Assembly (NCBI RefSeq): GCF_963966145.1
Contig: NC_091047.1
Coordinates: forward strand, 10,044,001 to 10,108,000
Length of the DNA: 64,000 bases
Direction of reading: 5' to 3'
DNA from: Tenebrio molitor
Lineage: Eukaryota; Arthropoda; Insecta; Coleoptera; Tenebrionidae
The notes under the pieces were generated by a model, which saw nothing but the letters and a program-made list of their open reading frames with translations, made no database searches and was not told the origin of the DNA. Shown here piece after piece: positions 48,360-57,949 of this stretch. Both the position numbers and the translations under genes were made by a program. Position 1 is the first letter of the stretch, and the number at the start of each line of letters is the position of its first letter.

Positions 48360-49225
48360 CTAAGTTGTACCAGCCCAACCTGTTGAACTACCAACGTCTT
48401 GAATGTGACTTCTCACTGCCTCATCTAAAATGTGTTTAATATCTTTACAACCTTGTAGGGCCTTATCTAAAACTTTTTGCAAATGGTCCATGTGAAATCT
48501 CTGAGACATTTCCATCAAAACAATCTTCCCAGACATAGGTAAGGCAGCTACTGTCAAAGTAGGACCACCAATAATTTCTTCTTGATGAGATATATCTAAC
48601 ATTGGTACGTCATTGTTTGCTAAACTGGCAGTACAAGCACAGACATATTCTTTTAATGGTATTCCTGCATCAACAAGTGCTAATGTTGCTGCATTCACAC
48701 ATGCTGGATAAATGCCTAAAGTTTAATTTGACTTTAAATTTCATTTTATAATTAGGAATTCTATTTTACCCCCATCTGCATGAAGGACTTCCACATACAC
48801 ATCTATTTGTGACCATGGATATAATTCAGTTTTAATGGCTGCTGTGAGAGCTTGCTTCAAGTGAATGGACATTTCTGTTGACTTCCTGTCTCCACGAGGT
48901 CTACGTTTTCTTTCACCAGTTGAAAATACTGCCATACTGAACTGACAATTAACTACAGCTGCATCATGTTGGGCTTTTGTTCGACTTCCGCGCACCTACA
49001 AAATTGCAAACACTTTAGATTTCATCAAATCCTCACGGAGCCACTGCAAACCTGGTGCGGGCCGTACACCGCCGCCAAAACTTTGGTCAACCCTTGTTCG
49101 ATGTAGGCACTCCCGTCGGGTTCCGTAAAAACGCCCAACTTACAGCGTATCCTACGCAACTCATCTGCTCGTCGCCCATCTAGCCGCAGACCTATTTTTG
49201 ATAATAACTCCCGATTTTTACTCAT
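48360..49225 (-). CDS. EXOSC4: exosome complex component RRP41 (EXOSC4, Drosophila Ski6)
   Basis: RNase PH-like ring subunit of the RNA exosome, which processes and degrades RNA from the 3' end in nucleus and cytoplasm; in animals the ring is structural and catalysis is by other subunits (family knowledge). Three coding exons on the minus strand: 49225-49052, 48995-48770, 48715-48360. Phases 0 and 1 fit; 251 residues in total, close to the usual size. The start MSKNRELLSKIGLRLDGRRA is the family's conserved opening, followed by GSAYIEQGLTKVLAAVYGPH. The middle exon carries ERKRRPRGDRKSTEMS and IDVYVEVLHADGG. The last exon has the second half of the RNase PH fold (NNDVPMLDISHQEE). It shares a 181 bp divergent promoter with the roadblock gene and is convergent with HADHB. 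Confidence 0.96.
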
Positions 49226-49406
49226 CTTGTATATTTATTATTAAAATGAGGTTATGTTCGAACACGCTCGATGACAGGAATCGTGGGTTGGCTGCATTGT
49301 TGTGGTCACGTGGGCCGTGTTGTCATGTTAACTCATTAACAGTTATTTGACAGCTGTCACACTTATTTTTATATAAATTCCGAATCGTTTTATCAACTAA
49401 TTAAAA
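49226..49406. promoter_or_regulatory. divergent promoter between RRP41 and roadblock
   Basis: Only 181 bp separate the two start codons, so both 5' UTRs and both promoters lie here. A palindromic E-box, GGTCACGTG with CACGTG at 49307-49312, sits near the centre; TGACAGCTGTCA (about 49347) is another palindrome. There is no TATA box at a convincing distance for either gene, as usual for housekeeping promoters. Confidence 0.65.
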
Positions 49407-49804
49407 ATGGTACGTATTTAAATCATACGAATAGTCGATGTAATTTTTGAATCATTGTTTTAGTCGAACGAAGTAGAAGAAACTATGAAGCGGATTCAAT
49501 CCCACAAGGGAGTTGTGGGTACAATAGTGGTCAATTCAGAAGGTTAAAAGTGGGAAATTGTTGCTGTAATTGTATTAATACGTGCATTTTAGGAATTCCA
49601 ATTAAAACGACTTTAGACAACACGACAACAGTGCAATATGCGGGCTTAATCAGTTCTTTGGCAGATAAAGCTAGAAGTGTTGTTAGGGACTTAGATCCAT
49701 CTAATGATTTAACATTTTTACGAATAAGATCAAAGAAACATGAAATTATGGTAGCGCCTGATAAAGAATTTATATTAATTGTTGTACAGAGTCCCACAGA
49801 CTAA
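49407..49804 (+). CDS. robl: dynein light chain roadblock (DYNLRB)
   Basis: Small homodimeric light chain that binds the intermediate chain of cytoplasmic dynein and helps cargo attachment (family knowledge). Three coding exons: 49407-49409 (only the ATG), 49464-49542 and 49593-49804; 97 residues. The sequence SNEVEETMKRIQSHKGVVGT, then IVVNSEGIPIKTTLD, QYAGLISSLADKARSVVRDL and FLRIRSKKHEIMVAPDKEF is the full roadblock/LC7 fold. Having the start codon as the last three bases of exon 1 is seen in many small eukaryotic genes. AATAAA at 49918-49923 probably ends the transcript. Confidence 0.97.
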
Positions 49805-49917
49805 TTTAATATTACTTATTTCAAATTTTATTTATAGCGTGTCTGTCTACATTGCACTAACCAATATGTAACGTTTTGTGCTTTTTCTGTTAGTTAAATT
49901 TTTATATTACATTATTT

Positions 49918-49923
49918 AATAAA
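49918..49923 (+). other. polyadenylation signal of roadblock
   Basis: Canonical AATAAA 114 bp after the stop codon, on the coding strand. Confidence 0.6.
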
Positions 49924-50199
49924 GGTACGAACTAAATGTTTTTTCTACTTGGTCAAAGTTTTAACAGAAAATGAAAATTGGCATTATATTAAGTTTCATT
50001 TTTTACAGTTGGTGACCCTGAATTAGTCAATGTTGAAGTATTTTATTGACCAAAATAAAACAATTATAGAAAATTATTAAAGTTGATTTGATAATTGATA
50101 CATAAACTGAAGTAACATCTATTTAAAAGGCTACTAAAGAAAGTAACTCAATTATACTTCTTTGTGTTACATAACAAAGTGAGGTTATAATTGTAGAGA

Positions 50200-50502
50200 A
50201 TGGGGGGACACGGTCATGAGCCCTACACCATCCCCTGTTACAAAATTTATAAGGTGGAGGACGCTCCAGAATTAGTGGCAACACGTGACGCTTTAGCTGC
50301 CCGTGGATTAAAAGATCCATGGCTGCGCAACGAGGTCTGGCGTTTTGACCGGAGAATGTGGGGCACGGAAGGAAGCCGCGCCAAAGCGTTACTCTTGCGA
50401 GGTTTTAGAACTGGTTTTGCTGCGTTTCTGGTGACCATTGCTGGAACTGCCATTTATGATAAATTGTATCCTTCTGAACATGGCCACCATGAAGAACATT
50501 AA
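50200..50502 (+). CDS. NDUFB3: NADH dehydrogenase 1 beta subcomplex subunit 3 (complex I B12)
   Basis: Accessory subunit of the membrane arm of respiratory complex I in the inner mitochondrial membrane (family knowledge). Single-exon CDS of 100 residues, the usual size. It has the His-rich start MGGHGHEP, the core ARGLKDPWLRNEVWRF that is diagnostic for the family, one membrane segment (GFRTGFAAFLVTIAGTAIYD) and the short His-rich tail HGHHEEH. AATAAA at 50541-50546 follows. It is convergent with RAE1; the stops are 118 bp apart. Confidence 0.96.
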   Translation: MGGHGHEPYTIPCYKIYKVEDAPELVATRDALAARGLKDPWLRNEVWRFDRRMWGTEGSRAKALLLRGFRTGFAAFLVTIAGTAIYDKLYPSEHGHHEEH

Positions 50503-50540
50503 AACTCAATGTTTTGCTTAGTAGTTTATGTAAATGTTTA

Positions 50541-50546
50541 AATAAA
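50541..50546 (+). other. polyadenylation signal of NDUFB3
   Basis: AATAAA 39 bp after the stop codon. Confidence 0.6.
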
Positions 50547-50619
50547 TGCCAATACATTTCAATCTGAATTTGTTTATAACATAAGTTGCATAATTAAAAA
50601 AACAATCAAAGCTGTATAA

Positions 50620-51795
50620 TTATGAAGATGTTCTTGGTTTAAGCTCATCATAACAAGATCTTAGAAAAATGTAGTTCTTCTTGGTTGAGTTGTAGTATTC
50701 ATGCCCTTTAGACCAATCATAACTAACAGCGTAAGCAAAGATTTGCCCATTACTGTTAAAAGCACAACGAGTGATTGGCTGCTCCATCAGCTCAGATGAT
50801 TTTAGTTTAGTGCGTGCGTCCTTATCCCAAAAACTGAACGATCCGTCAGACCCGACTGTCGCCAGTGTACCGTGAACTGGATGAAAAGCTATATCATTGA
50901 CGGCGTAAATATCCTGATATCCATTGGGGGCACCGTTAGATCGATGACATTTGAATGTAAAATTATCTTTTGGATTTGTCGGATTAACATATTGAATTGC
51001 TACACGTCCTTCCACAGAACCTAAGGCGTAACCAGTCGGCGCTTTCTTCTTATCCCTAAAAATATAGTTTGAAATGAGAATCTCAAAAAAATAATTGTAT
51101 CAAACCTAAAGATTGCAACACAGCGATGCTGATATTTTAAGGGACTGTCCAGAACTTTATATTGTTGAGGCTTGCCTTCCAGTTGATAGACGATGATTTG
51201 ACGACCTGCAGTTCCAACTACCGCCATCGGATAGTCCACATCTGCACAGTAACATCTCTCTGGCAAATTAATGCTCAACATGGGATTTGGGGTACGAGTG
51301 TCCCAAAATTTCAATGTTTTATCCCAAGAGCCTGTCATTAGACAGGAATAGTTGGCTGCCTTAATCCAGTGACATGTTTTAATGGGTGCATCATGTTGCG
51401 CAACTTGCACCACTTGATTACTCGCTAAATCCCAAGCTTTAGCTTGTTTATCACATCCAGCCATAAACACCTAATGATTATTTTAAAAAAATATTGAAAA
51501 AAGAAATTGCTCATACTACCTTTGTGCCGTCGTCACTCCAACAAACATCAAGAACTGGACCCCCACATGCTTGTATCGACTTTGGTACACTCTTCCCACT
51601 TTGCTCAATTTCCCAGCAACGAACATTACTGTCCCAGCTACCGGCAATTAAAAAATTTTGACTTAAGGTGGCCGGAGAGAAAGCCAATGAGCTAATAGAG
51701 TCATCAGGCGGCTGAGTGACTTCGAAATCTTTCATGGGGTTAGCCGTACTTGCAGTTGTAGCACCTCCGAAACTTCCAATCGTTTGATTGAACAT
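50620..51795 (-). CDS. Rae1: mRNA export factor RAE1 (WD40 protein)
   Basis: WD40 beta-propeller that partners NUP98 at the nuclear pore in mRNA export and acts in spindle assembly (family knowledge). Three minus-strand exons: 51795-51520, 51470-51106, 51055-50620; phases fit, 358 residues. The start MFNQTIGSFGGATTASTANP precedes the first blade (FEVTQPPDDSISSLAFSP, conserved in RAE1). Later blades include GCDKQAKAWDLASNQVVQVA, TGSWDKTLKFWDTRTPNPM and ATVGSDGSFSFWDKDARTKL. The family ending SYDWSKGHEYY is followed by KPRTSS. Short introns of about 50 bp are typical here. It is divergent from PCNA and convergent with NDUFB3. Confidence 0.97.
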
Positions 51796-52400
51796 CTTAG
51801 AAACTCACGACCGATTTGAACGATATAAATCTCGTCACAATTTCAAAACACAAAAACTACAATTTTTGTTTATAAAAAACAAACACCTATATTACAGCTG
51901 TCAAATCTTTAGTCAAAAGTTACGAAGTGAAGTGAGGTGAAAACAAACTGCAAAGTGCAAATAACCAACTTAACAAAATAAATTAGTAAATTACCACTGA
52001 TAGAAAAACTCCAAGAAAAAAGTTTATTTACAAGGTGTATTTAAAATAAGAACATTTACGTGTTATTGTCATCACCAGAATTAAAATGAAAGGATATTTA
52101 AATTGTATTGCTAAAAAGTTAAAATACTGAAGAAAAAGCATAAGCAGGCACGTGATCTCGTCGACCAATGACAGTTGTTTGTAGAACTCTAAGTTACCAT
52201 CAAAATAGCAAAAAATATTCCTAATTTTGGCGGGCATTTAACAGAATTTCCCCGGATTTCCCTCGCATTTAGTGAGTGGGTCTCCGGTCGACGTCCATAG
52301 TTATCTTGTGAAGCAGAGCTCGTTGGAGAGTTTTAATAAACAAGAAAACTTCTTCAATTTAATTATTACCAAAAGTGGTATTCTCTCAGAAACCGTCAAG
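51796..52400. promoter_or_regulatory. divergent region between RAE1 and PCNA
   Basis: About 600 bp holding both promoters and 5' UTRs. The PCNA side carries an E2F-type site at 52225-52234. No TATA box at a convincing distance. The frame upstream of the PCNA ATG stays open for about 40 codons without another ATG and is taken as 5' UTR. Confidence 0.55.
52225..52234 (+). promoter_or_regulatory. E2F-type site in the PCNA promoter
   Basis: TTTTGGCGGG fits the E2F consensus TTTSSCGS, about 170 bp upstream of the PCNA start codon. PCNA is a classical E2F target in animals, including Drosophila (established), so the site is credible. Binding is not shown by sequence alone. Confidence 0.6.
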
Positions 52401-53240
52401 ATGTTTGAAGCACGTTTGGTGAGCAGCGGAACTTTCAAGAAGATCTTGGATGCCATCAAGGATCTCCTGAATGAAGCCTCCTTTGACTGTTCAGAATCAG
52501 GAATTCAGCTCCAAGCTATGGATAACTCTCACGTTTCTTTGGTATCGTTAATGCTAAGATCTGATGGTTTTGACAAATACAGATGTGACCGAAGCTTAAC
52601 TATGGGAATGAATCTTGCAAAGTAAGTATCTTATGCACTTGGCAATCTGTACCTATTAATTGTTGGTCAACACAACAGCATGGCAAAGATCTTCAAATGC
52701 GCCAACAACGACGACACTGTTACAATTAAAGCGCAAGATGATGCTGACATTGTAACCTTCATGTTTGAAGCAAAAAAACAAGAAAAAATCTCTGACTATG
52801 AGATGAAACTGATGAATCTTGATCAAGAGCACCTTGGTATTCCAGAAACTGACTTCTCCTGTGTCATCCGTATGCCATCTCCTGAGTTTGCAAGAATATG
52901 TCGTGATTTGTCACAGTTTGGAGAGTCCATTGTGATTTCTTGCACAAAAGAAGGAGTTAAATTTTCCACTGGTGGAGATATTGGCTCTGCAAACGTGAAA
53001 CTCGCGCAAACAAATAACTTTGATAAAGAAGAAGAATCTGTGACAATCGAAATGCAAGAACCAGTCACTTTAACATTTGCCTGTCAGTACTTGAATTCCT
53101 TTACAAAAGCTACCCCATTAGCTCCCCAAGTCCAGTTGTCCATGTCTGATAATGTACCTCTTGTTGTTGAATATCAAATTCCTGAGCTTGGCCACCTTAG
53201 GTTTTATCTAGCCCCAAAAATTGAAGAAGATGAAAATTAG
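52401..53240 (+). CDS. PCNA: proliferating cell nuclear antigen (sliding clamp)
   Basis: Homotrimeric DNA clamp that tethers polymerases and repair factors during S phase; nuclear (family knowledge). Two exons, 52401-52621 and 52679-53240, with phase 2 at the junction (NLA/NMAKIFKCA); 260 residues, the same as Drosophila PCNA. The opening MFEARLVSSGTFKKILDAIK is the family start. Lys80 and Lys164 (in SCTKEGVKF) are present, the latter the known ubiquitin/SUMO site. The interdomain connecting loop reads LMNLDQEHLGIPETDFSCVI, and the tail LRFYLAPKIEEDEN is intact. The first in-frame ATG matches the family start. An E2F-type site lies upstream and AATAAA at 53319-53324 downstream. Tail to tail with UQCRB. 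Confidence 0.98.
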
Positions 53241-53318
53241 ATGGATTATTTTAATTAAATGTACACTTGAAGTAATGAATAACTTTTGTTTGTCCACTCA
53301 AAATGAAACTAATTTTAT

Positions 53319-53324
53319 AATAAA
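53319..53324 (+). other. polyadenylation signal of PCNA
   Basis: AATAAA 79 bp past the PCNA stop; the UQCRB signals on the opposite strand begin about 60 bp further on. Confidence 0.6.
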
Positions 53325-53380
53325 GATTTTTCAGAATAATTCATTTATCACTAATTAAGTAGAAATGAACACAACATATT

Positions 53381-53397
53381 TTTATTTATAATTTATT
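53381..53397 (-). other. polyadenylation signals of UQCRB
   Basis: Minus-strand AATAAA at 53397-53392 and 53386-53381, 35-50 bp after the UQCRB stop codon. Confidence 0.55.
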
Positions 53398-53431
53398 ATA
53401 ACACAATACAACTACTAATTATGTAAGACAT

Positions 53432-53764
53432 TTAATAATTTTTCTCCCATTCTTCACGCTCTTCCCTTTCTTTAATGACTTGGTCAACAAGGGGTGTTAG
53501 GTAAAGACGGTCTTCTTCTAATTTTGTCCATTGATTCTTGGGGAGAATATCTTTTTGAACGGACAACTGAACTGCCCTCAAGATACGGTAATTACGAGCA
53601 TCAATTTCTTGCTGGGGCAATCGACGAAGAGCTTCCGTTACATCGTCGTCTTCGTACAAACAGTCGTCTCTCATCAAACCGTATTTATTGAATCCTGAAA
53701 GATTGTACACCCATTTTTGAATGGCACTGCTCATGAATCGTCTTTGCACAAAACTAACTGCCAT
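53432..53764 (-). CDS. UQCRB: cytochrome b-c1 complex subunit 7 (UQCRB, QCR7)
   Basis: Matrix-side accessory subunit of respiratory complex III (family knowledge). Single-exon CDS, 110 residues, the usual length. It begins MAVSFVQRRFMSSAIQKWVY, continues with NLSGFNKYGLMRDDCLYEDD (the family's GFNKYGLMRDD block), then VTEALRRLPQQEIDARNYRI and LPKNQWTKLEEDRLYLTP, and ends EREEREEWEKNY. The ATG at 53764 gives a family-like N-terminus. Confidence 0.97.
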   Translation of the reverse strand: MAVSFVQRRFMSSAIQKWVYNLSGFNKYGLMRDDCLYEDDDVTEALRRLPQQEIDARNYRILRAVQLSVQKDILPKNQWTKLEEDRLYLTPLVDQVIKEREEREEWEKNY

Positions 53765-54002
53765 TTTATGCTATGGCCTGTAAACGAAGACTCAATATTC
53801 AAATAGGTATTAATTTGTGGTGTTAGATAACACAAAATCTTCCCAATGCCTTTGACAGATGAAAATTTCTCAGCAACTTTCATCGCTGTTGTCGTGGCAT
53901 CACTGAATATCAAAAGGCGGCAAAGTTCAAAACAATGAAAATTCCAACTTTTAATGTGTATTAAGACATGTGTATAAATAAATAAATAAACAAATATAAC
54001 AT

Positions 54003-55306
54003 TTACAACATTATTTGATATTTTAAGGATTTTTTTACCCGCGAAATGAGTAATCTACCATCATAACTTAAAGAAGCAAAAATCCATGGCTCTGCAGGTG
54101 ACCATTCAGCACAATAAACACTATCTTCATGTTCACACCACTGTAGGGGTCCATCTGATATCCTGCAACAATCTCAAACCATATATTTGATTAATATAAA
54201 AAAAATCATTTACATTTGTTTTGTTTCTGTTTCATCATTAATGGAAACATCAGTATTGTTTTCTGAGCTAACACTTGCAGCACTGGAAATTAAAACTCTT
54301 GCATCTGAACTGGCAGACAAAATGAGCTGATCATGGAATGGATTGAAGCGTACACACCACACCCTACAATAATTTTGGTTCATTAAAACAATGTAAACAT
54401 TAAAATATACAGCACCAATGAGAATGGTCACTTCTAGAATATACAGGCTGCATTGTTTGTCTAAAATCCCAAATCTTAATTAGACCATCATCACCACATG
54501 TTGCAACATGATACTGCTTGTTCATATTATAATCCAAATCTCTTAATAACTGACTGTGAACATTATCAATGTTCCATGCTAATTCACCAGTTCTTACATC
54601 ATATGTTTTCAGATGTGTTTCAGTTGCTGTTGTAAACTGCAACCAACAAGATCAAAATTTGTATCACTGCAAAGTAATCACTCTTTTACTTGATTACAAT
54701 TTTGATGTGGATTCCACTTTCCTGTTGTAAATTTGGGATTGTTTTTTCCGTTTAACTGAACTGCCAAAATATTTTTGGCTTCCTCTCCTGATATATCCCA
54801 AAATATAGCATGAGTTTCAGTAACTGAAGCAACTTTGTTAGAGTCAGTTGGATGAAATTCTGTAGTTTTAACTTCATTTCCATAATTACAAGTGTCAAAT
54901 TTTGTCACAACTGGTAAACTTTCAACAATTTCAGGGTTTTCTGCTTGGGGTAATTGATATAAAGATGTTTTCATGCTACATGAGTTTTCATTTGATACAG
55001 CATTGTAGCATGTTACCAATTTTGATTCATCTAATGGACTAGTGTTTAATTTCCATATTTCACCTTCAAGGTGATTAAATACTGAGGTCTTTAAAGTTGA
55101 ATCTTCTTCATTGAATTCTACCAGATGTATCTGGTTTGTGGCTTGTTTTAGAGATTGGGTTCCAATTAAAAAACGAATTTTCTCTGTTTCTGCCAACTGG
55201 GGGGCTAGCGCTCTTGCCTATTAAAATGCATTAAAATCAAAAAAATATTTTGGCAGCATTTTACCTGAAACTCTAAACCATAAATCACAGAATTCTCGTT
55301 ATCCAT
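54003..55306 (-). CDS. EIPR1: EARP and GARP complex-interacting protein 1 (EIPR1/TSSC1), WD40 protein
   Basis: WD40 protein that associates with EARP/GARP tethering complexes in endosome-to-Golgi and dense-core-vesicle traffic (family knowledge). Five minus-strand exons: 55306-55265, 55217-54690, 54636-54416, 54363-54214, 54162-54003. All borders are GT-AG and phases fit; 366 residues. Exon 1 encodes MDNENSVIYGLEFQ, exon 2 starts ARALAPQLAETEKIRFLIGT, as in the family. Later motifs are TTATETHLKTYDVRTGELAW, CGDDGLIKIWDFR and VWCVRFNPFHDQLILSASSD. The last exon has WSPAEPWIFASLSYDGRLLI. It is divergent from RPS25, with the start codons 244 bp apart. Confidence 0.94.
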
Positions 55307-55550
55307 AGTGAACTTATAAACTCTAGAATGGCTATTCTAAATAACAATAAATAATCATTTATTAGTTTAGTTTGTATTTTATCTTGTAATCATCAACAAT
55401 TCAACAATCGTCATTCGTCAACCGAGTAAAAGTTGGTAGAAGAAATGGGAGCAACTTTTTTATTACCAATGTTGGTATTGGTACTGTTTGACAGTTGTGT
55501 TTGACGTCGTTTCCGTTAATGGCGTTCGTTCTTTTCCTGTAACGATCAAG
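55307..55550. promoter_or_regulatory. divergent promoter between EIPR1 and RPS25
   Basis: 244 bp between start codons. The RPS25 side ends in a TCT-type initiator/TOP motif at about 55529-55537. No TATA box is apparent on either strand at a suitable distance. Confidence 0.6.
55529..55537 (+). promoter_or_regulatory. TCT initiator / 5' TOP motif of RPS25
   Basis: TTCTTTTCC, with the predicted start at C55531, about 20 bp before the ATG. Ribosomal-protein genes in insects use a polypyrimidine TCT initiator and give TOP mRNAs (established), which fits the position and sequence. Confidence 0.65.
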
Positions 55551-56349
55551 ATGGTGAGTGTGATGTTTGTTGCTTTTCTAAATATTTTCCAATTTCTTCA
55601 CTATATTTGTGCTGTTATCAACGTTATAGTTAAAGTAGTTGATTTCTTTTATTTGTTATTGTTTGATTTAGAAACAAATGTAGTCCCGAATAATTATTTA
55701 ATAACAAAAGTCTTTAAACACGTGTAGTACGCTGTCAACTAATTCGAGTTTATTTCCATCAGCCTCCTAAAAAGGACTCAAAATCGTCGGCAAAGCAGCC
55801 CCAGAAAACCCAGAAGAAGAAAGAAGGGTCTGGAGGCGGTAAAGCTAAGAAGAAGGTAGGGTAATGATGAATTACGAGTTGTCAAAAATCTACCGAGTTT
55901 TTATATTTTTGTAGAAGTGGTCCAAAGGAAAAGTCCGCGACAAGTTGAACAATCAAGTTCTATTCGATAAAGCAACTTATGATAAATTGTATAAGGAAGT
56001 ACCATCATACAAATTGATCACACCATCGATAGTTTCAGAAAGATTGAAGGTTCGCGGATCCTTAGCAAGACGAGCTTTAATTGAATTGCAACAGAAAGGT
56101 AATGGTGTTCAAAGTTAGAAATTATTTTTTTATATTCAGGTGTGATGACAACATTTAACCAGAAAAGCTGTGATGGTAAAAACTGATTTAATGAGTCTGA
56201 TTGTTTCAAATAGTTTAATTTAATTGTGAGTTAAAATATTAGATGTTGAAAGAAATGTTTCCATTTCAGGTCTTATCAAGCAAGTAGTACAGCACAGAGC
56301 ACAGTTGATCTACACAAGGACTACCAAGGGTGATGATCAAGTGGCATAA
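55551..56349 (+). CDS. RpS25: 40S ribosomal protein S25 (eS25)
   Basis: Component of the small ribosomal subunit head, involved in IRES-driven and general initiation (family knowledge). Four coding exons: 55551-55553 (ATG only), 55763-55855, 55915-56098, 56270-56349; 119 residues. The Lys-rich N-terminus (PPKKDSKSSAKQPQKTQKKK) is followed by KWSKGKVRDKLNNQVLFDKA, VPSYKLITPSIVSERLKVRG, SLARRALIELQQKGLIKQVV and HRAQLIYTR. An ATG ending exon 1 is typical for ribosomal-protein genes. AATAAA at 56382-56387 follows the stop. Confidence 0.98.
56142..56202 (+). ncRNA. possible box C/D snoRNA in RPS25 intron 3
   Basis: Intron 3 contains a perfect C box GTGATGA (56142-56148), a C'-like TGTGATGG (about 56169) and two CTGA D-box cores (56183-56186, 56197-56200). 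Ribosomal-protein introns commonly host snoRNAs. Against it: the expected terminal stem outside C and D is not evident and no D' box separates C from C'. No target was checked. Confidence 0.22.
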
Positions 56350-56381
56350 AGTTTTATATTAAAATGTATAATTACATTTAA

Positions 56382-56387
56382 AATAAA
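56382..56387 (+). other. polyadenylation signal of RPS25
   Basis: AATAAA 33 bp past the stop. Confidence 0.6.
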
Positions 56388-56700
56388 TAATTATAAAAAA
56401 ATGCTGCATTTTCTTGGGTGTAAATATTTTTAAAACTGCAAAAATAAGAATTCATTAGTTGATAATGTCCAGAAGTGAAGATAATTTTTAAAAAATAGAT
56501 AAAATTCAGAATTTACAATATAGGATCAAAAATAAATCGGTGTTGATCAATGCTCTTTATCGTTTCGTTTTTGAGGTTATGTTTTATTTCTTATAACCTA
56601 AAAAGTGCAAGTTTTTAGAATGAAAAAGAAAATACGAATTTTTTGCCGCTGACCTGTGATAATTAATAAGTATTTAGTGATCGTCTCTTTACCAAGAACC

Positions 56701-57834
56701 ATGGAAAATTATATTTTTAAGAAAATTTTTATTAATGGGAATACACCTGTTCGAATACTCGTAACAATTTTTGAAAGATCAATAGAAGTTATCTTGTTGC
56801 AGAATGAAAATGCGTGGAAATCTCTGGTTGGTTACCAATTTTTTTTGAATTCCACATATTTTTAATCACATTTGTTTCAGGCGCTTAGAGAAGAATTGCG
56901 AGATTTTACTGAACAACACAAGTTGAGTTGGGAGCATTATTGTAAAACTTTATTGAAACACATAAAGAGTAATGATGGTGATGTCATCTTTGCTTTAACT
57001 GAGAGTGAATTCACTATCAACCGTTTATTAGATACGGCGCTCCAAGTGAAATTTTTTTCATGTAAATTAAATCAGGTACAAATGACTGAGGTTTTTTTTT
57101 TCTTTAGATAGATCTCTAAAAAATTAACATTTTAGGTGAACTATGTCGCATACGTTGAACAAATTATGGATCAACTTCATTCAAAAAATACAGAACTTGT
57201 GGAGAAACATCAGACACTTGAAAAAGACAAGATGGACAGCGACAGATGTAAGTAAAATTGGTCATTTTGATGAATCCTCTTCTACGTTAAAATATTATCA
57301 GTTTCCATGGAGGTGGAACTAAAGTTGCAAGAAGTACTTGAAAAGAAAAAAACACAGGAACAGCAACAGGTTAAGGAGTTCAGGCGTGTTCTCAAAGAGA
57401 AAAAGCTCTGCATACAGCAATTAAGTGAACAAATAGCGTCCTTGACGAAAGGCAGAGAAATTGCTACACAGGAGGTTGACGTCCCAACACGGAGTGTTTT
57501 TAAAGATCCACTACCTGTGCGTCAGAGAGAAACCGTATCAGATTCAGAGTCGACGGACAGCAGCTCAGAAGAGGAAGATCTGATACCGGTAGTGACGCCT
57601 CGATCTCCTGAACCATCCACATCAACAGCTGCCAAGGCCATTCTCGAAGACGACCCCTTGCAAGCCTGCACACTGCCCAAAAGAAAGAAACACGAGGAAC
57701 CAACTAGCGACGTTGTGAAAGCCTCATCGTCAAAATCGTCCAAAGCAGAGTCGAAAAAACCAGAGGAAAGCACCAAGGAGTCCGAGTCTGTGGCTATCGA
57801 TTTAAGCACACAGCAACTTTTAGATATGCTTTGA
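56701..57834 (+). CDS. XRCC4-like protein (non-homologous end-joining scaffold)
   Basis: XRCC4 binds DNA ligase IV and bridges DNA ends during end joining in the nucleus (family knowledge). Four exons: 56701-56826, 56881-57075, 57136-57247, 57302-57834; phases fit, 321 residues (human XRCC4 336). The head domain of about 110 residues includes NENAWKSLVALREELRDF, reminiscent of the AWTG...LRKAL region of XRCC4. A long coiled coil follows (about residues 111-190: QIMDQLHSKNTELVEKHQTL, then VKEFRRVLKEKKLCIQQLSE), close to the ligase-binding and EKKxKIxxL part of XRCC4. The tail is acidic and Ser-rich (DSESTDSSSEEED), then basic KRKKHEE, a likely nuclear signal. The head is shorter and divergent, so another XRCC4-superfamily member (PAXX-like) is possible. 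AATAAA lies at 57936-57941. Confidence 0.72.
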
Positions 57835-57935
57835 TATCGTTGAGAGCTGCATTTTTAATGTTTTTTTAAGCTGAACTGTATTTTGTATCATTTTTAGAGT
57901 CCTTTTTTTAATCATTCTTGTTGTCGTATTACGTA

Positions 57936-57941
57936 AATAAA
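57936..57941 (+). other. polyadenylation signal of the XRCC4-like gene
   Basis: AATAAA about 100 bp past the stop. Confidence 0.6.
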
Positions 57942-57949
57942 CATTTTTG

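Noticed and set aside
52272..52400. In-frame extension upstream of the PCNA start
   Set aside because: No ATG in the extension, and PCNA proteins start at MFEARL; this is 5' UTR.
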